Shown here piece after piece: positions 12,010-23,760 of a stretch of 64,000 bases of DNA (within the stretch, counting starts at the first letter, position 1; each line of letters begins with the position of its first letter). Below the pieces are notes generated by a model. It did not search any database, had not been told where the DNA came from, and saw nothing but the letters and a program-made list of their open reading frames with translations. The translations under genes were made by a program, and so were the position numbers. This DNA comes from Ornithodoros turicata. Its lineage: Eukaryota > Arthropoda > Arachnida > Ixodida > Argasidae. The stretch is from positions 127,610,123 to 127,674,122 of the forward strand of contig NC_088202.1 of the NCBI RefSeq assembly GCF_037126465.1. The letters are read 5' to 3'.

Positions 12010-13082
12010 GTGGGGTGTTAATACGCCTTTCTTTTTGACACACATCGCTGTGCCACACCATGTTTACTGCAGTGCAGTACACAAGGCCATCACCCCAGAG
12101 TCACAGCCCGATCTTTCGCATGTTATCTATTTTCATGGAGATAGCCCAGAGCGCGCGCACGAGATCCACGCGCTGGCCTTGGCAAACAGACATTTCTGGG
12201 CCTGTTGCTCTGGGCCAGGTGGCGCGAGTGAGCAGCAACATCAGCGCCCCAAATCATGCAACACTCCCCAGTTTAGCGGACGACGCGGCACTTTCAAGTA
12301 CACGCTTTCGAGTTGTTCGCGCTTTTCAAGAAGCACCGCTTTTCCTGTTGATTTCCTACAGGTTTTGTAGCTTCCTTGGCACCGTACCGTTCGACACACC
12401 ATGCAAAACCCGCTGATGGAACTCCTTACTGTTGTGATCCGCGGCCGTTTGGGCCCGAAATGGCGCTGTGCAAACTTCACTGCAACAGGTAGTTCATTTG
12501 TTGCTCTGAGTGACGCTCTTGGTGCACCCGCAAGTGTTCGAGACGAAGAAAACGTGTGTAACGCGGTTACTAACACAGGGTACCTTAGGTGATGCATAGT
12601 TCCGCGAAAGCCTGCCTGAGGCGATTCGATCGCGTATTGGCGAGATACAGTTCGCGCCATCTATCGTCAGGCACATCGGCGGCTACACGCTACACCGGCC
12701 GATCAGTACACCAGTCCTTCTAATTCACCATAAGTAGTATCATAATCTGTATCCCAATGACCATCAGTGCTTCTTTCGTTTTTTTTTTTTTTGTGTGTGC
12801 TTTTCTTCTTCATCTTCCTTTTGTTCGGCGTAGCACAGCCAGCAAAGAACAGCTGAATTGTTGCGAAAACGACTTTGACATAGGGCATTTAAGTTCATTA
12901 TCATATCTCACATCTAATGTTTCGCGTGCAATGGAGTAATTCACTGCTCTCCAGCGGTGAATCACCCATGGCATAGTCACGATTTTTGGTGGTGCTTTTT
13001 ATTTGTTTTGTTTGTGTGTGATACGCTGAATCACAGGTTCATCGGAACCGTGCTGTGATAACGCCATTGCGCGATAAGGCTG
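12010..13082. other. unassigned sequence
   Basis: No gene recognised. Several overlapping open frames (about 118-139 codons near 12060-12660) occur on both strands and none resembles a known family. A T run is present near 12779-12792. Confidence 0.35.
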
Positions 13083-13376
13083 CCCAAGCAGCAAAGTGTA
13101 CTGAAAGTCGAGTGCAATACGGGTGGACGGGTAGGTGGAAGGCCTTGAAGAGACTCGTGAAACTAACGAACATTGATAAGACACATACGGTCCACCCCTA
13201 TTGCACTCGACTTTCAGTACATTCCCAAGCAGCAAAATGTACTGAAAGTCGAGTGCAATAGGGGTGGGCGGGTAGGTGGAAGGCCTTGAACAGACTCGAG
13301 AAACTAAAGAACATTGATAAGACACATACCGTCCACCCCTATTGCACTCGACTTTCAGTACATTGTGCTGCTTGGG
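13083..13376. mobile_element. head-to-tail dimer of a foldback TIR element
   Basis: Two units of about 145 bp follow each other. Each starts with CCCAAGCAGCAAARTGTACT and GAAAGTCGAGTGCAAT, runs through a shared centre (GGTAGGTGGAAGGCCTTGAA, then ACATTGATAAGACACATAC) and ends with the complementary ATTGCACTCGACTTTCAGTA. The outer right end has the full inverted end (GTGCTGCTTGGG), while the inner junction lacks it and goes straight into the next CCCAAGCAGC. The only clear differences between units are scattered substitutions. No protein is encoded. Confidence 0.85.
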
Positions 13377-15869
13377 TGCCTGACAGCGAGCATGCGCGAG
13401 AAAGGAAGTCCAACAAGCTCGACGAGCGAGCATTTCGTGCGAAGAGCTCCTGCAATATCATGCAACGGAACACGTGCACGAACGGCATCCGGTAAGTCGC
13501 AGCTATTAAACTTGGATTAGATTGATGAAATATGAACTGAAGATAGTGGTTCCACAATTATGGAGGGGCAGCTACTCCAAAGCACAGCAAGGCGAGGTAG
13601 TTCGTAATTGTTCATAATAACTAACACCAGCAATCAAAGTATGGACGCGAGAAACACATGTTTTTGTTTCAATCTGCTGTAAGTCAGCTGGCTAACCTTT
13701 TCCTTCCAATGTCTACCGACAGTGACCCCCTTCTTTCGTCCTTTTTCCAAATAGACCCCTTGGAATATGTGCGAGTCATGCATTTGCCTGAAACCAGAAA
13801 ATAGGTTTCCGAGGTCTGTCTGGAAGGTTAATAACACCAGTGGCGAATTCACACTGCAACTAGCGGCCAGTTCACCCCGAATCTGGTTAGAATAACGTTT
13901 CCCCCTACAGCTCCTCACAAATAGTAAGCAGCCACATTTCAGGGACACCACACGAATGTACAAATGTTGTTTCTTATTCAACGTTCGTAATGAATGAGAC
14001 ACTTGAAAAATGAAAAAAAAAAGCATCTGGCAAGGTGGACGCTTGAAGCAGATCTCGTGCAAATTTCGTGCATTAGAAATGAGCCGCGTTTACCTAACAC
14101 GCGTCTTTGCGCAGTGTCCGCGCGCTGCAACATACTGCCGCCGCGTGCGTCACTTCTCCGTTTTCTGTTTACATTGTACGAAGTTACGGTGCCGACGTTT
14201 CGTAAACGGTTCGTCAAATTCATGGTGGCGGCCACATACCCCCGCCTGGGAACTTTCCCCTGACTAACCCTATATCGCAAAGCTGAACGTAATTACAAAT
14301 TGATATATTAATTCCCTATTGAGTAATACCATGCGGGACTTTCTCTGCGTCCCTGCAATGTATTTACATCGTATACAATGACCCTCTTACGTCTGCTGTG
14401 ATATATGGGGAATGCCTAGTTCACACTGCAACTTCTCTCCATTGCGGGTACGGTACAGCACGAGTGCGGATGCGGCTGTCGTACGACAAGCTGTTCAGGC
14501 ACACGCGTTCTTGATACGGAAAACGCCTGTGTTTGACCTGTGTGTCTTTCATTTCTTCAATCGGTTTATCTTAGTCGTTTTTGTTACCTCCCTACTGCGA
14601 GGGTACACAGCCGTTGCGAGAGGGAAAAGCGAATTATTTCTCCGAACTCATTCGCTGGGCGAATATCATTCGCATGTATTGCCATTTGGTTTCACCGTGT
14701 GACACGAAACGAATGTCATTCAGTGCGAATGTCATTCGGTGGGAATGACATTCAAAGATCATTTCGAAGACCAATTGGGGAATTTCAATTTGTCGCGAAT
14801 TAAATTTAATAAAAGTACTCAGAAGTCATAGTGTCAAAATCTCCCTCTAGATAAATAGCGTTAACTCCGTAATGTTCGGAAAAGTAGATTTTTAAAACGA
14901 TTTTTTTCACCCCTTTATTAAATATCATTATCATTAATAGTACTAGTATTTATTTTTATTCATTTAGTTTGGTCCGTTTATGGCATTTCGCCTTTGACAG
15001 TCACGTTTTAATTTCTTTTTTTTTTTATTGTGATCATATCATTTCGACTGTAAGATTATGCATCGTTACCGCAACTAGCTGATATGTGCGAGTTAATATT
15101 TGAGTAGCGTGAGCGCCGCATTTATTCTAAGTACTGCTTCTCTCTTCAGATATTGAAGGTACCCAGAAAGCAGCTGCGGTTCTGCGAGTGACCTCGTGTT
15201 TTGACCGCGTTTCTCCCTTTAATTTCCGAAAGTCGTCGTGCCTCGTGCGTTGTATAAGGTACGGCGCTTTGTCGGGAACAGTCGAGCAGGAAATGGATAC
15301 GAATCCATCTTCTAATGAGTAACAGGAATGGGCAACTCCAAACAACTTGCTTAGTTAGCTATATTGGGAAGTTCAGTGTGGTGCGCTATAGGGAAAAGTA
15401 TGGCGTTAAAGTGAGTGTTCCAGAAGTGCGACGCGATGGCTTTACGAGTGGTAAAGGGATGTGCTTTCTTTGATTATAACGGCCTGCTTGACGTCGATAT
15501 GAAACTCTTTCATGAAACTGTTGAGTTAGAAATGTGCGGAGTGTTCAAGTTCCTGTTATCATGACCCCTTCCCCACGTTAAATGCGTTATTATAGAGAGA
15601 ACAGTCGGTAAGGGTGTCCCTCGCGTGACATCGGACACAGTAGCTGTTCCTGAAGGCGAGAAGGCCCGAATATCTGTTCAACACGACCAGCTGTTGCTTT
15701 CAAGTTTGCTTTCTTCTGACTAGCGTTTCCCCGCCTTCCTTTTTTTTTTCTTCTTCAATAAACATATCCCCACCCCCACCCCAATTTGCTTGTCTCGCCA
15801 CACGGCATCGCCGGATGATGCCAACTCTCTTCCAAATGCACATACAGAATTATATTGTATTTATATTTT
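13377..15869. other. unassigned sequence with a GAATGTCATTC cluster
   Basis: No gene recognised. At about 14648-14752 the palindromic motif GAATGTCATTC and variants recur five times or so, a small repeat cluster. AT-rich tracts are present near 14900-15060. Confidence 0.4.
15730..15800 (-). repeat. short interspersed fragment with GGGGATATGTTTATT
   Basis: On the minus strand this reads GGGGATATGTTTATT followed by an A/G-rich tract. Related pieces are at 47225-47275 and 58556-58680 (minus) and near 52290-52325 (plus). It probably marks a retroelement of unknown class. Confidence 0.45.
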
Positions 15870-16459
15870 AATAAAATAGTCCTTTTGGGGACTAAATGCA
15901 TTGCTACAAGAAGTAGCCCCTTTCGGGAGTAAATCCACGGGAGTAAGTGAATGTCACAAAGTGGAGACTGCATTTCACGCTCTGTTCTAAGAGTCTCAGG
16001 TACATAATGTGTGCATGCACGAAAATACTTCGAATCAAGCCGTCAGCAGTGATATATCGAGTGATATAAGATCTTGCGACATACATAGGGCACGATTTGC
16101 GAAGAAAGAAGAGCTAATTGTTTCTTACTCTGTGTGGGTGGAAAATTGCTAAGTTGGCTGAGTTATGCGGCCTTGCGGCATCAAACTGACCAAGAGCACA
16201 TAATTATGTAGACTTTTGCTTTTTTTTTTTAATTTGCAGTTTTTGGGGGAGTAAATGTCGTGGTTAGGGGACTAAAATGGGGAATAATTGCAGTCTAGAG
16301 GACAAGAATCTGCAATTTTTTTTATTACTATTCCATTTCCGGTCTTACAGAAATGTGGACCAGCTGCTAAGGCAGGAGCCTCACAAGGCAGCTGGACCGA
16401 CACAACATGCAAGCGAAAATGAATACTCCCCATTTTACTCTTTTTTTTTTCTTAGAGTG
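15870..16459 (-). mobile_element. MITE, CACTCTAAG family, reverse copy with decayed left end
   Basis: This is the reverse complement of the element at 21570-22101. Shared landmarks are the closing CTTAGAGTG (flanked by TA at 16460-16461), a piece ACTAAAATGGGGAATAATTG, the ATATATCGAGTGATATAA block and the GGGAGTAAAT blocks. The left terminal repeat has decayed into AT-rich sequence near 15860-15870. About 100 bases near 16310-16420 have no counterpart in the other copy, so a small insertion or divergence is likely. Confidence 0.75.
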
Positions 16460-19400
16460 TAGGTATCACAAAGTTTGTTGACAGACGGTTCACTGTGAGG
16501 CGATGCCATCGTCTGTTATTAACGAAGCGCAGCTTGGTAGGCATGGATTTTCAGAGGAATGAAATTTATTAGAGTTGCACGTAGGCCAAATACAACAATG
16601 GCCCTCAATGTATGCCTTTTGAACTTTGGTCACATTAACTTGACTCAGTTACTCGTTGTTTTTAATGTCTGCTGAACTTTGGATGTTTATATATCACAAG
16701 CTCTTGATTCAGGAACCTATACGTGAGGCTCCAAAATTTTAATCTGCTCTTGGCAGTTCGAGCGCGTAGAATAACGCATATAATCCAATAATCCAATCAG
16801 GTTTGCTTCAGTGACGTTTTCAAAGGTCGTGCAGCTTTGCGAGGTGAGTCGTAAACATAACCGATGCCAGAATACGAACACGCCATAACACGAAGCACCA
16901 CGCCACGAAGCACCACGCCACGACGGGAGATTGGGCCATTACGGTTTTCGATACGCAAAACGATCTGGCCATCAACGATGAACGCCACGCGGTTCCTGCA
17001 TTAGAGGAGGTTGTTGTTTACGACATACATTTGTTGTGTAACGAGGTACAAAACAAGGGCTATAGTAGTATAGTATACGTATAAGCGGCCATCTCGTAAC
17101 ACCGTAGCATTGAAGCTGCTCCCCAAACCCGGAGGTATAACGCCATAACAAAACATGCCGACTGCCGCAGTGCAAAGACGTATGTAGCTCTTATCGAACT
17201 TTATGGTTAGCGTGCGTTCTGGTGTACTTACATCGCCTGTATCTCTTGGGGATGTTGATAAAAAAAAAAAAGAAATTCTCTAAAGGGTTTTATGTAGACA
17301 GCTCACGTCATAAAAGCACAAATAACCACATGATAAGCAAGACTACCATTAGGGACCGTTTCAGTAGCAATTTAGTGTTGACCGTATAAATTACTCTCTA
17401 CGTATATATATTAGGAAAATTCTTATACTTTCCGCCTTCGCGTAAATTGCTGACACGTTTGCGTCCACTATCCGCACGCAACTGGTTCCATCGAAATTAG
17501 GCCCATGTGTCGACGAGCACTTCTTGGAATCCAAATGGCTGCGTACACCTGATAACCCTAACAACCCAGCCCAACACACGCATAGCAGCGCAACAGAGCT
17601 AAACAATTTCGCATGAGCGATCGCAGATTGGGTATAACCACAGCTTCACGGCTGCAGTACATATAAACCCTTCCCTATGATTTTATCATAACTCAACACA
17701 CGTATTTATTTAACAAACCGCCACGTACGCGAATCCCTTCTTCGATACCGATGCTGTTGGCGGCGAAAGTTTGTCGACCTGGCACAGGGATGCAGGTACG
17801 AATTACTCCGAGAGATTCCATTGCGCCAACCATGAAACATTATCATTCCGAACGTAATCACGGATTACAACACAATAAAGACACGTTAGGGCATCAAGAG
17901 GAAATGAAACGCCAGCGTGCGCCTCTGGACACCCCTCTCTTTATATTGTAACATACAAATTAAATCGAGTAGCACTAGTCATTGTTTCCTTTCGCAGACA
18001 CCGACAGCTAGGGCCTAAGGCCAGCACAAGGCCTAGCCTTCATTAGCTTCATCTGGCACTGACCATCCGCATTTTATTGCTTCGTGACACGGTAATTGGC
18101 ATAACCATCCGCGGCTCCCGGCGCTATTATTGCCCCTGGTCCCACAAAGCCACACGAATAACTGGCCTTGATGCAACGCGCCGGCTTGATTAATTAAATA
18201 GAGAATATAGGTCTTTTTAATTCCATCGTGGCGGAACCTATTGATACCATCTCTGGTTCGGTCATCAGCCGGTGAGTCTTGAACTTGCGCTTTTATATAG
18301 GAGGGATGCACATACAGAGGATGTGATTCAATTCGGATTATTGTTATTTCGTCTCTTGGCACTGAAGTGGAGAGTCGAACAACTCAGACGGTGATGTGGT
18401 CGGTTCTTAGAAATGCTGAAGGCTGCTTCTGTGAACATTCTATGTATTCCCTTGGTCGTACAGCTTCGTTGCCCGAGGCCGAACTCCATCATGATGTATT
18501 GGAGCCACGTGACAAATATGTTGAAGTAGTGAAAGGAACGTAGCGCCTCGTAAGCTTTCTTTTTCTGAACTATACGTAATTACTTGTTTTTGGCTATGAT
18601 ATTTGTCTAACATTCTCGCGGCGCGTGTTACATCACCACAAAGGTGCATCGCCATTGTTTGCTGCACATCGCTGTTCTGACAGCGCGGCTGCTTGAGACT
18701 ATGAACCCAGAAATTTGAGAACCAAGGTACTTACCTTGAACAAATTTCGTAAAAACGAGCGCTTATTTCCAACAACGTTCTGTTACCCATCCTTACCAGA
18801 TCAACCGACCTCTCCGCATATTTTAACTTTATATATCCCCTTCATAACGAACCCTGAGACTTTGAGAAAAAAAACACATTAAACAGCTTTCCACAGTCTC
18901 AGGGTTCATTATGAAGATCAATTATCACCAGCTCGCCTGCTTCCTTGCCGATCTTTACGTTGTATATCCCTCCCCTACCAGATTAGTTCTTGTTTCAAAT
19001 TGCAATATTTGTGAATGAAGTCTACTAGCCGATCTGCGTACATCTGCTTACATCACTGCTTACGTCACTGACGTCGCACAATATTCAAATACACTCGCTC
19101 ACAACATCATTATTCTCTTTGAAGCTGTCACGTCTATACGGGGCATCGACTACTATTCACTGTAATACATTTGGTAGTCGTGCTTTCTTATTGACATCCC
19201 ATTGTATCTTTATAGTCAGAGTTCGCCGACTGCGAATGCTCGCGAAATATTTATCCGAAATCACACACCATTAACAGCCTCACCGCACTGCAGAGCCAAC
19301 CAGGAAGCGACCATTACATAACTGGCTACACAACTTTGGGCCGTAAACAGTTTCCTCCCACACATAAAAAAAAAAAATCTGCCACCTCCTTTGCATAACG

Positions 19401-21569
19401 TACGAGGCGAAAGTGTGTTCAGGCATGCGCCGCAACAATTTAGCGCATCCGAGAAAAGACCATCGCGGACAGGCATTCGTACGAGATTCGCGTTCTTCGT
19501 CTCATTAGACGGCTTGAAATATTCCCGGGCCTCACGTGCGCCAAGCTGGACGCCACCGAATCCTATCCGAATCCTATTTGCTTGCGAGTGAGTTGCAGAA
19601 GCTGGAATGCAGACTCCGAGGCTTTTTACGTATAAGTTTCGTCAATTGCGTTTACGATCTCCTTGGTATGCCTCTTCCTATCCGTTACAGCCCACTGAGT
19701 AGCTGAAGCGGATTGTTCTTCGATGGGTTCTTGCACGCCGCTGGAATTGTTGCCACTGTTCTACGTGAGCTGCAAAGTGGACGTTGAGAAACTTCTCGGC
19801 GACTATACAGGGATGCCGTTATGGCCACCGAAATGTTTCTTTCATTCGCATCGCTGGCATTGCTCTCGCCATGCGCTTTGCTGTAATGCTCCTGGAGTGT
19901 TTGTAGGCGGCGCACGCCACAGCGCAGTTAGTGCTAGATGGCTGACTAACTTTAGTTCGTGCGGTCCTTCTTCGAGCGCGAGGTTGCTCGGAGTGCTATT
20001 AGTCTTACATCCGATGACCGTGTGGCTGTGCACGATGGTCGTAAAGCGTATCGTAATTGGATTTCGGCGCCGTAGTGTCATCGCCGCGTATTTTGTATCG
20101 CTGTGTCGCGTGTTCTCGGTTTGTGTGCGTTACACTGCCAATAAGAAACTGCGTGTGCGGATATTCTGGATAACTTCCTCCGTCATAGCTGTTGCACTTC
20201 TGTTCTTAAATTTCGCTAAACTTTCTACCTCTACGGAAACGTTCGTATTACCGCGGAAACGTGTTCCGATCACCCGGACCACCAGCTCCGGGCGAATTCA
20301 TAGATGAACTGGCTCAGGAATGGTTGGCAGGCACACTGGTACACTCCATGGTCTCTAGGCTCTAGCTAGGGCACTTCCTGACCGAACAGACCTATTGTCA
20401 TTATGCAGATCTATTTGTAACTGACCTGGATCCTGGCTATAGGCAACATTAGGACCCCGTAAAAAGCTAAAGATGGAACACCTATTCTTTTAAGAACGAC
20501 CCCCATGTCCACAGTCCGCTGCCAAACAGTTCAGAGCGAAGGGACAGGAAATGAAATCAAGACATTAGAAGTCGATATTTCGACGACAATCGGTGGATAA
20601 TTAGTTCCAACGAACTTGTAAAAAATTTACCGGCGTACGTTTATCGGTGCTTTTCGGTAAATACCGAAGACCGGGAACCCTACGGCACATTCTCAAACGT
20701 GCAAACATGTCATTTCCTCTGGGCTATGTTGGATAGCGTTCATTAGGGGGAAGCATTGGGCCCGATTGGCCGTAAACCTAACGTAGAGCAGACAGATGAA
20801 ATTACTTCAAATTTTGATGCCATTCAAGTTCATTCGTTCACGAGTTCTTAGTTATTTTTTTTGTTACTTTACTTCCTTCCTGAACAACATCATCATCAAT
20901 GCCTTTCAGTTGAACTGTATGGGAGTCATCATCTGCGTAGTCTCGAAGTTAATTAGGCGCTACATTGTCACGACAAAACTACGCCGCTCACCACTAATTC
21001 ACTACGCCGCATTAACACTCAACAATCAACAATGTAATGATCCTGAAATCTAGTCTCTCATTGGTTGCCCACTTCGTTCTCTGCAATTGCAGCTCACCTC
21101 AATTGCATCTCTGGCTTCGCACACACCCGTAAGAAACTAGTGTTTAGGAAAAGATAAGGGTCCCCTTTTGTCCCTTTCTTAATGAGCTATCTCCCAAATT
21201 GGCACAGGATTCAGGAGACGATGGTTCTCCGTCTTTCCACCTTGTCGCTTCCTCTTCGCGTCCACCCCCGATTGGCACTAGGCTTAAGCTCTTCTCAATC
21301 CCTCCTAGATCAAGTCGCACTCTGGACAACAATCTCAAGGCTGATAATGAGGTAAGAAGAGAAGACGCCTTCACCCTTGGTGTGAAGTTAGAAAGACATG
21401 TGCGGAGGGGATGACGATGGCGTCGCAGTCATCGACGCAGGTCATTATACGAGGAGCTTCATGGAGGTCCAGGCGCCTAGCGTCTTTATGTCTAAAGATG
21501 AGGGCACTTTATTGCCGTCATGATTTGTCACAGTAACCCAGCATCCCTTGGCATCCCTCACCCCTCTTA
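16460..21569. other. unassigned sequence
   Basis: About 5 kb without a recognised gene or long repeat, apart from the short hairpin at 18840-18916. The longest frame (19723-20307, plus, 194 codons) is in a CpG-richer stretch, has competing minus-strand frames and matches no family I know. It is listed among the rejected candidates. Confidence 0.35.
18840..18916. repeat. short inverted repeat (77-bp hairpin)
   Basis: Arms CTTCATAACGAACCCTGAGA (18840 onward) and TCTCAGGGTTCATTATGAAG (ending 18916) pair over 22 bases with one mismatch, around a 33-base A-rich loop. It may be a minimal foldback element; no other copy is seen in the window. Confidence 0.7.
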
Positions 21570-22101
21570 CACTCTAAGAAAAAAAGGAGTAAAACGGGGA
21601 GTAATTGCAGCTTCTACTCCCCTAGTCTGCAATTACTCCCCATTTTACTCCCCTAACCCAACATTTAGTCCCGACATTTGCTCCCCAGGACTGCAAATTG
21701 TCACTAAACTTCACGAATGGTCTCCTGAATGCAACAGTCACCGTAAATATGCGCCCTTGGTCAATTTGAAGGGCATAAGGCTGTATAACTCAGACAACGT
21801 AGCAATTTTCCAGCACACAGAGTAAGAAACAGTTAGCGCATCTTTCTTCGCAAATTGTGCCCTAGTATGGCGCAAGATTTTATATCACTCGATATATCAC
21901 GGTTGACGGTTTGCTTCAAAGTATTTTCATGCATGCGCACCAATTATGTACTTGGGACTCTTACGACAACGCGTGAAATGCGGTCTTCACTCTGTGACAT
22001 TCATTTACTCCCGTGCATTTACTCCCGAAAGGGACTATTTTTTGTGGCAATGCAATTACTCCCCAAAAGGAGTAAAAGCACTCCTTTTTTTTCTTAGAGT
22101 G
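21570..22101. mobile_element. MITE, CACTCTAAG family (532 bp)
   Basis: The left end CACTCTAAGAAAAAAAGGAG is mirrored by CTCC...TTCTTAGAGTG at the right end, with TA on both sides (21568-21569 and 22102-22103). Subterminal blocks of GGAGTAAAA and GGGGAGTAATTGCA repeat near both ends in inverted orientation. There is no coding content. TA duplication and short TIRs point to Tc1/mariner-type mobilisation, but the source transposase is not in the window. Relatives are at 15870-16459 and 42730-42872, and a shorter one with similar ends is at 42500-42727. Confidence 0.85.
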
Positions 22102-22264
22102 TAGTAGGAAGCAGTTGAAGAGGTTACGTTGTAGGACGCAGGAATAGTGAAGGGTGAGATGATGTAATCGAGATTGCTATTTATGCATGCCAGTTAACTA
22201 AGTATAAGCATGGCCTGCGCCATCTGTAACTTCGGTGAGTGCCAGCGTTGTGTGAAGTAAAACA

Positions 22265-22560
22265 ACTACTACTTTATTTCAGGATGATGGGTGGGGTGTT
22301 TCATCGTTGGGGGCGATACTCTACCCCATTGCTGGAGGTGAAGCAGGGAATGAAGGAATATAGGTCCCGTTACAATGAGGATCGAAGTCCTGTGGTGTCC
22401 AAAAAGGCGAAGAGAGCCTTGAGGACAGAGCGTTGGTGAGCTGGATGCGGCCAGGGGCCAAGCAATTTTGTGAGGGAGAGGGGACGGGAGTCTAGATCGT
22501 TGAGGGAGGCGGAGAGTACGGAGAGGGAAGGGTGGTAGTGTGGGCAATTGAGAAGAATGG
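22265..22560 (-). repeat. LINE 3'-end fragment (minus strand), copy 2
   Basis: Homologous to 11852-12009 but longer. It starts at CTTTATTTCAGG on the plus strand and continues through GGGCGATACTCTACCCCATT to a purine-rich stretch with GGGAGAGGGGACGGGAG. A tail-like T/A edge, repetition and absence of a coding match fit a LINE 3' untranslated region on the minus strand. Confidence 0.5.
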
Positions 22561-22674
22561 AGAAGAATGGGGTGTGTGTGAAGTAGAACTATAGAATACG
22601 ACGATATTGTACCGCCTAAATAGCGGACGTGTTGTTGTTAAGACTGCTTAGTCGTTGGTGACAGTTGTGTCAGT

Positions 22675-22830
22675 TCCCAGCGCCATGTGCCAGAGATTTC
22701 TTGCGCAGAACATGTTGTCGAAACTCAAAATTGTCCGCAGTCCTATCCTGCAGCCCGTGCAGCATGCCGCCACACAAATGTAGGCTGAGTCACCTTACGT
22801 GTATACCTACTCCTAAATAAAGTAATGTTT
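22675..22830 (+). repeat. interspersed repeat copy 2 (GTCGAAATTA family)
   Basis: A diverged copy of 5390-5545: CCGCAGTCCTATCCTGCAGC, CGTGCAGCATGCC, CACACAAATGTAGGCTGAGT. It ends in CCTAAATAAAG, a polyadenylation-like signal, which supports a retroelement 3' end. Confidence 0.5.
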
Positions 22831-23729
22831 GCACCACAACAGTCGATTCCACGAAGAGCTTTCGCGAGACCGCGCAGTCAAGGCTGGACACACTGCCCCT
22901 AGCAATACACGACACACAAAGAGTAAAGAGTTTGGGGCCATCTAGAAGGAACTAAAGATTTAGCTGTCCCAGTTCACCTTACGAAGGACAGGGACATGTT
23001 GGTAGGTGTTATGTGGAAGGGATTAAGCACCGCGTAGATGGATGGTCTTCATTGAACGCGGGCTTTATGCGATTTACAGAAACTGTTTGCCTCTTGACAT
23101 TTACTGCCACGATGAACTATTTGCCATGCCTCGACAGGACAAAGAAGGGTTTCCCATACCGAACCTACAGAGGACGGCGTCTGGAATCCATACATACGAA
23201 AGCACGAGCGCAGTCTGTGAGGCCTTGAGAATAAAGGAAAGTGTGGCGACGATGTCTGCGGAGGGGTACTCCTTAAATGTCTGAAGAATGCCTGAGTCGA
23301 GGGACGAGGGCCGTGTGTTCTTCTGGCTCCCTTGTTATTGTGGGTGCAATGAAGTGCTGCTGGTAGTCGGAGTAGTGTGCTGTACACAACCTCTGCGGAA
23401 GATAAGTTAATGTCGCTTTTTACGGCAGCGCTAGACGAAGCGGCACAAGTGGAAGACATTGGACGCAATGCGCAGGATCAGAGAGATTCACTCACGCATG
23501 CTCACGCATGCATAGTGGTGGCTTGAATTGCGGTGGACAAACCAAAGTACGGGGTCAACTGACCAGAGGATTCGACCATTGACCGGGGTTTGACTGTTGC
23601 AGCGGAAGCAAACTGATTAAGTCGAGGCATCAACTGTAATGAGTCCATGATCGGAGGCTGGGACTGGTTGCTTTGCTGGTAGTGACGCTATCTTGTCTCT
23701 TGGACTATTCAGGTCCACGATATGGGTAA

Positions 23730-23760
23730 CTGCTCACGTCCGGGTCACCATTTGTAGCGC
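23730..23760 (-). other. LTR retrotransposon remnant: LTR end plus primer-binding site
   Basis: On the minus strand an LTR-like end (GGCGCTACA, finishing at 23753) is followed at once by a segment containing GGTGACCCGGACGTGAGCAG. LTR elements carry a tRNA-primer-binding site directly after the 5' LTR, and GGTGACCCxxACGTGAAC-type sites are, from memory, common in arthropod Gypsy-like elements. The LTR would lie to the right of 23753, with its far end undefined. The internal part to the left (down to about 23000) has only broken frames. Weak similarity of TGTACCGCCTAAA at about 22609 to the LTR edge may mark the other LTR. Confidence 0.4.

Noticed and set aside
13835..14435. Repeat of TTCACACTGCAACT at about 13848 and 14420 as ends of a transposon
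   Set aside because: The two occurrences are in the same orientation and similarity stops after about 14 bases. No inverted partner or target duplication was seen.
19723..20307. 194-codon open frame, the longest in the left half, in a CpG-richer area
   Set aside because: No recognisable domain, no splice or start context that convinces, and competing minus-strand frames over the same bases (19685-19915 and 19842-20081). GC-rich composition alone lengthens chance frames.
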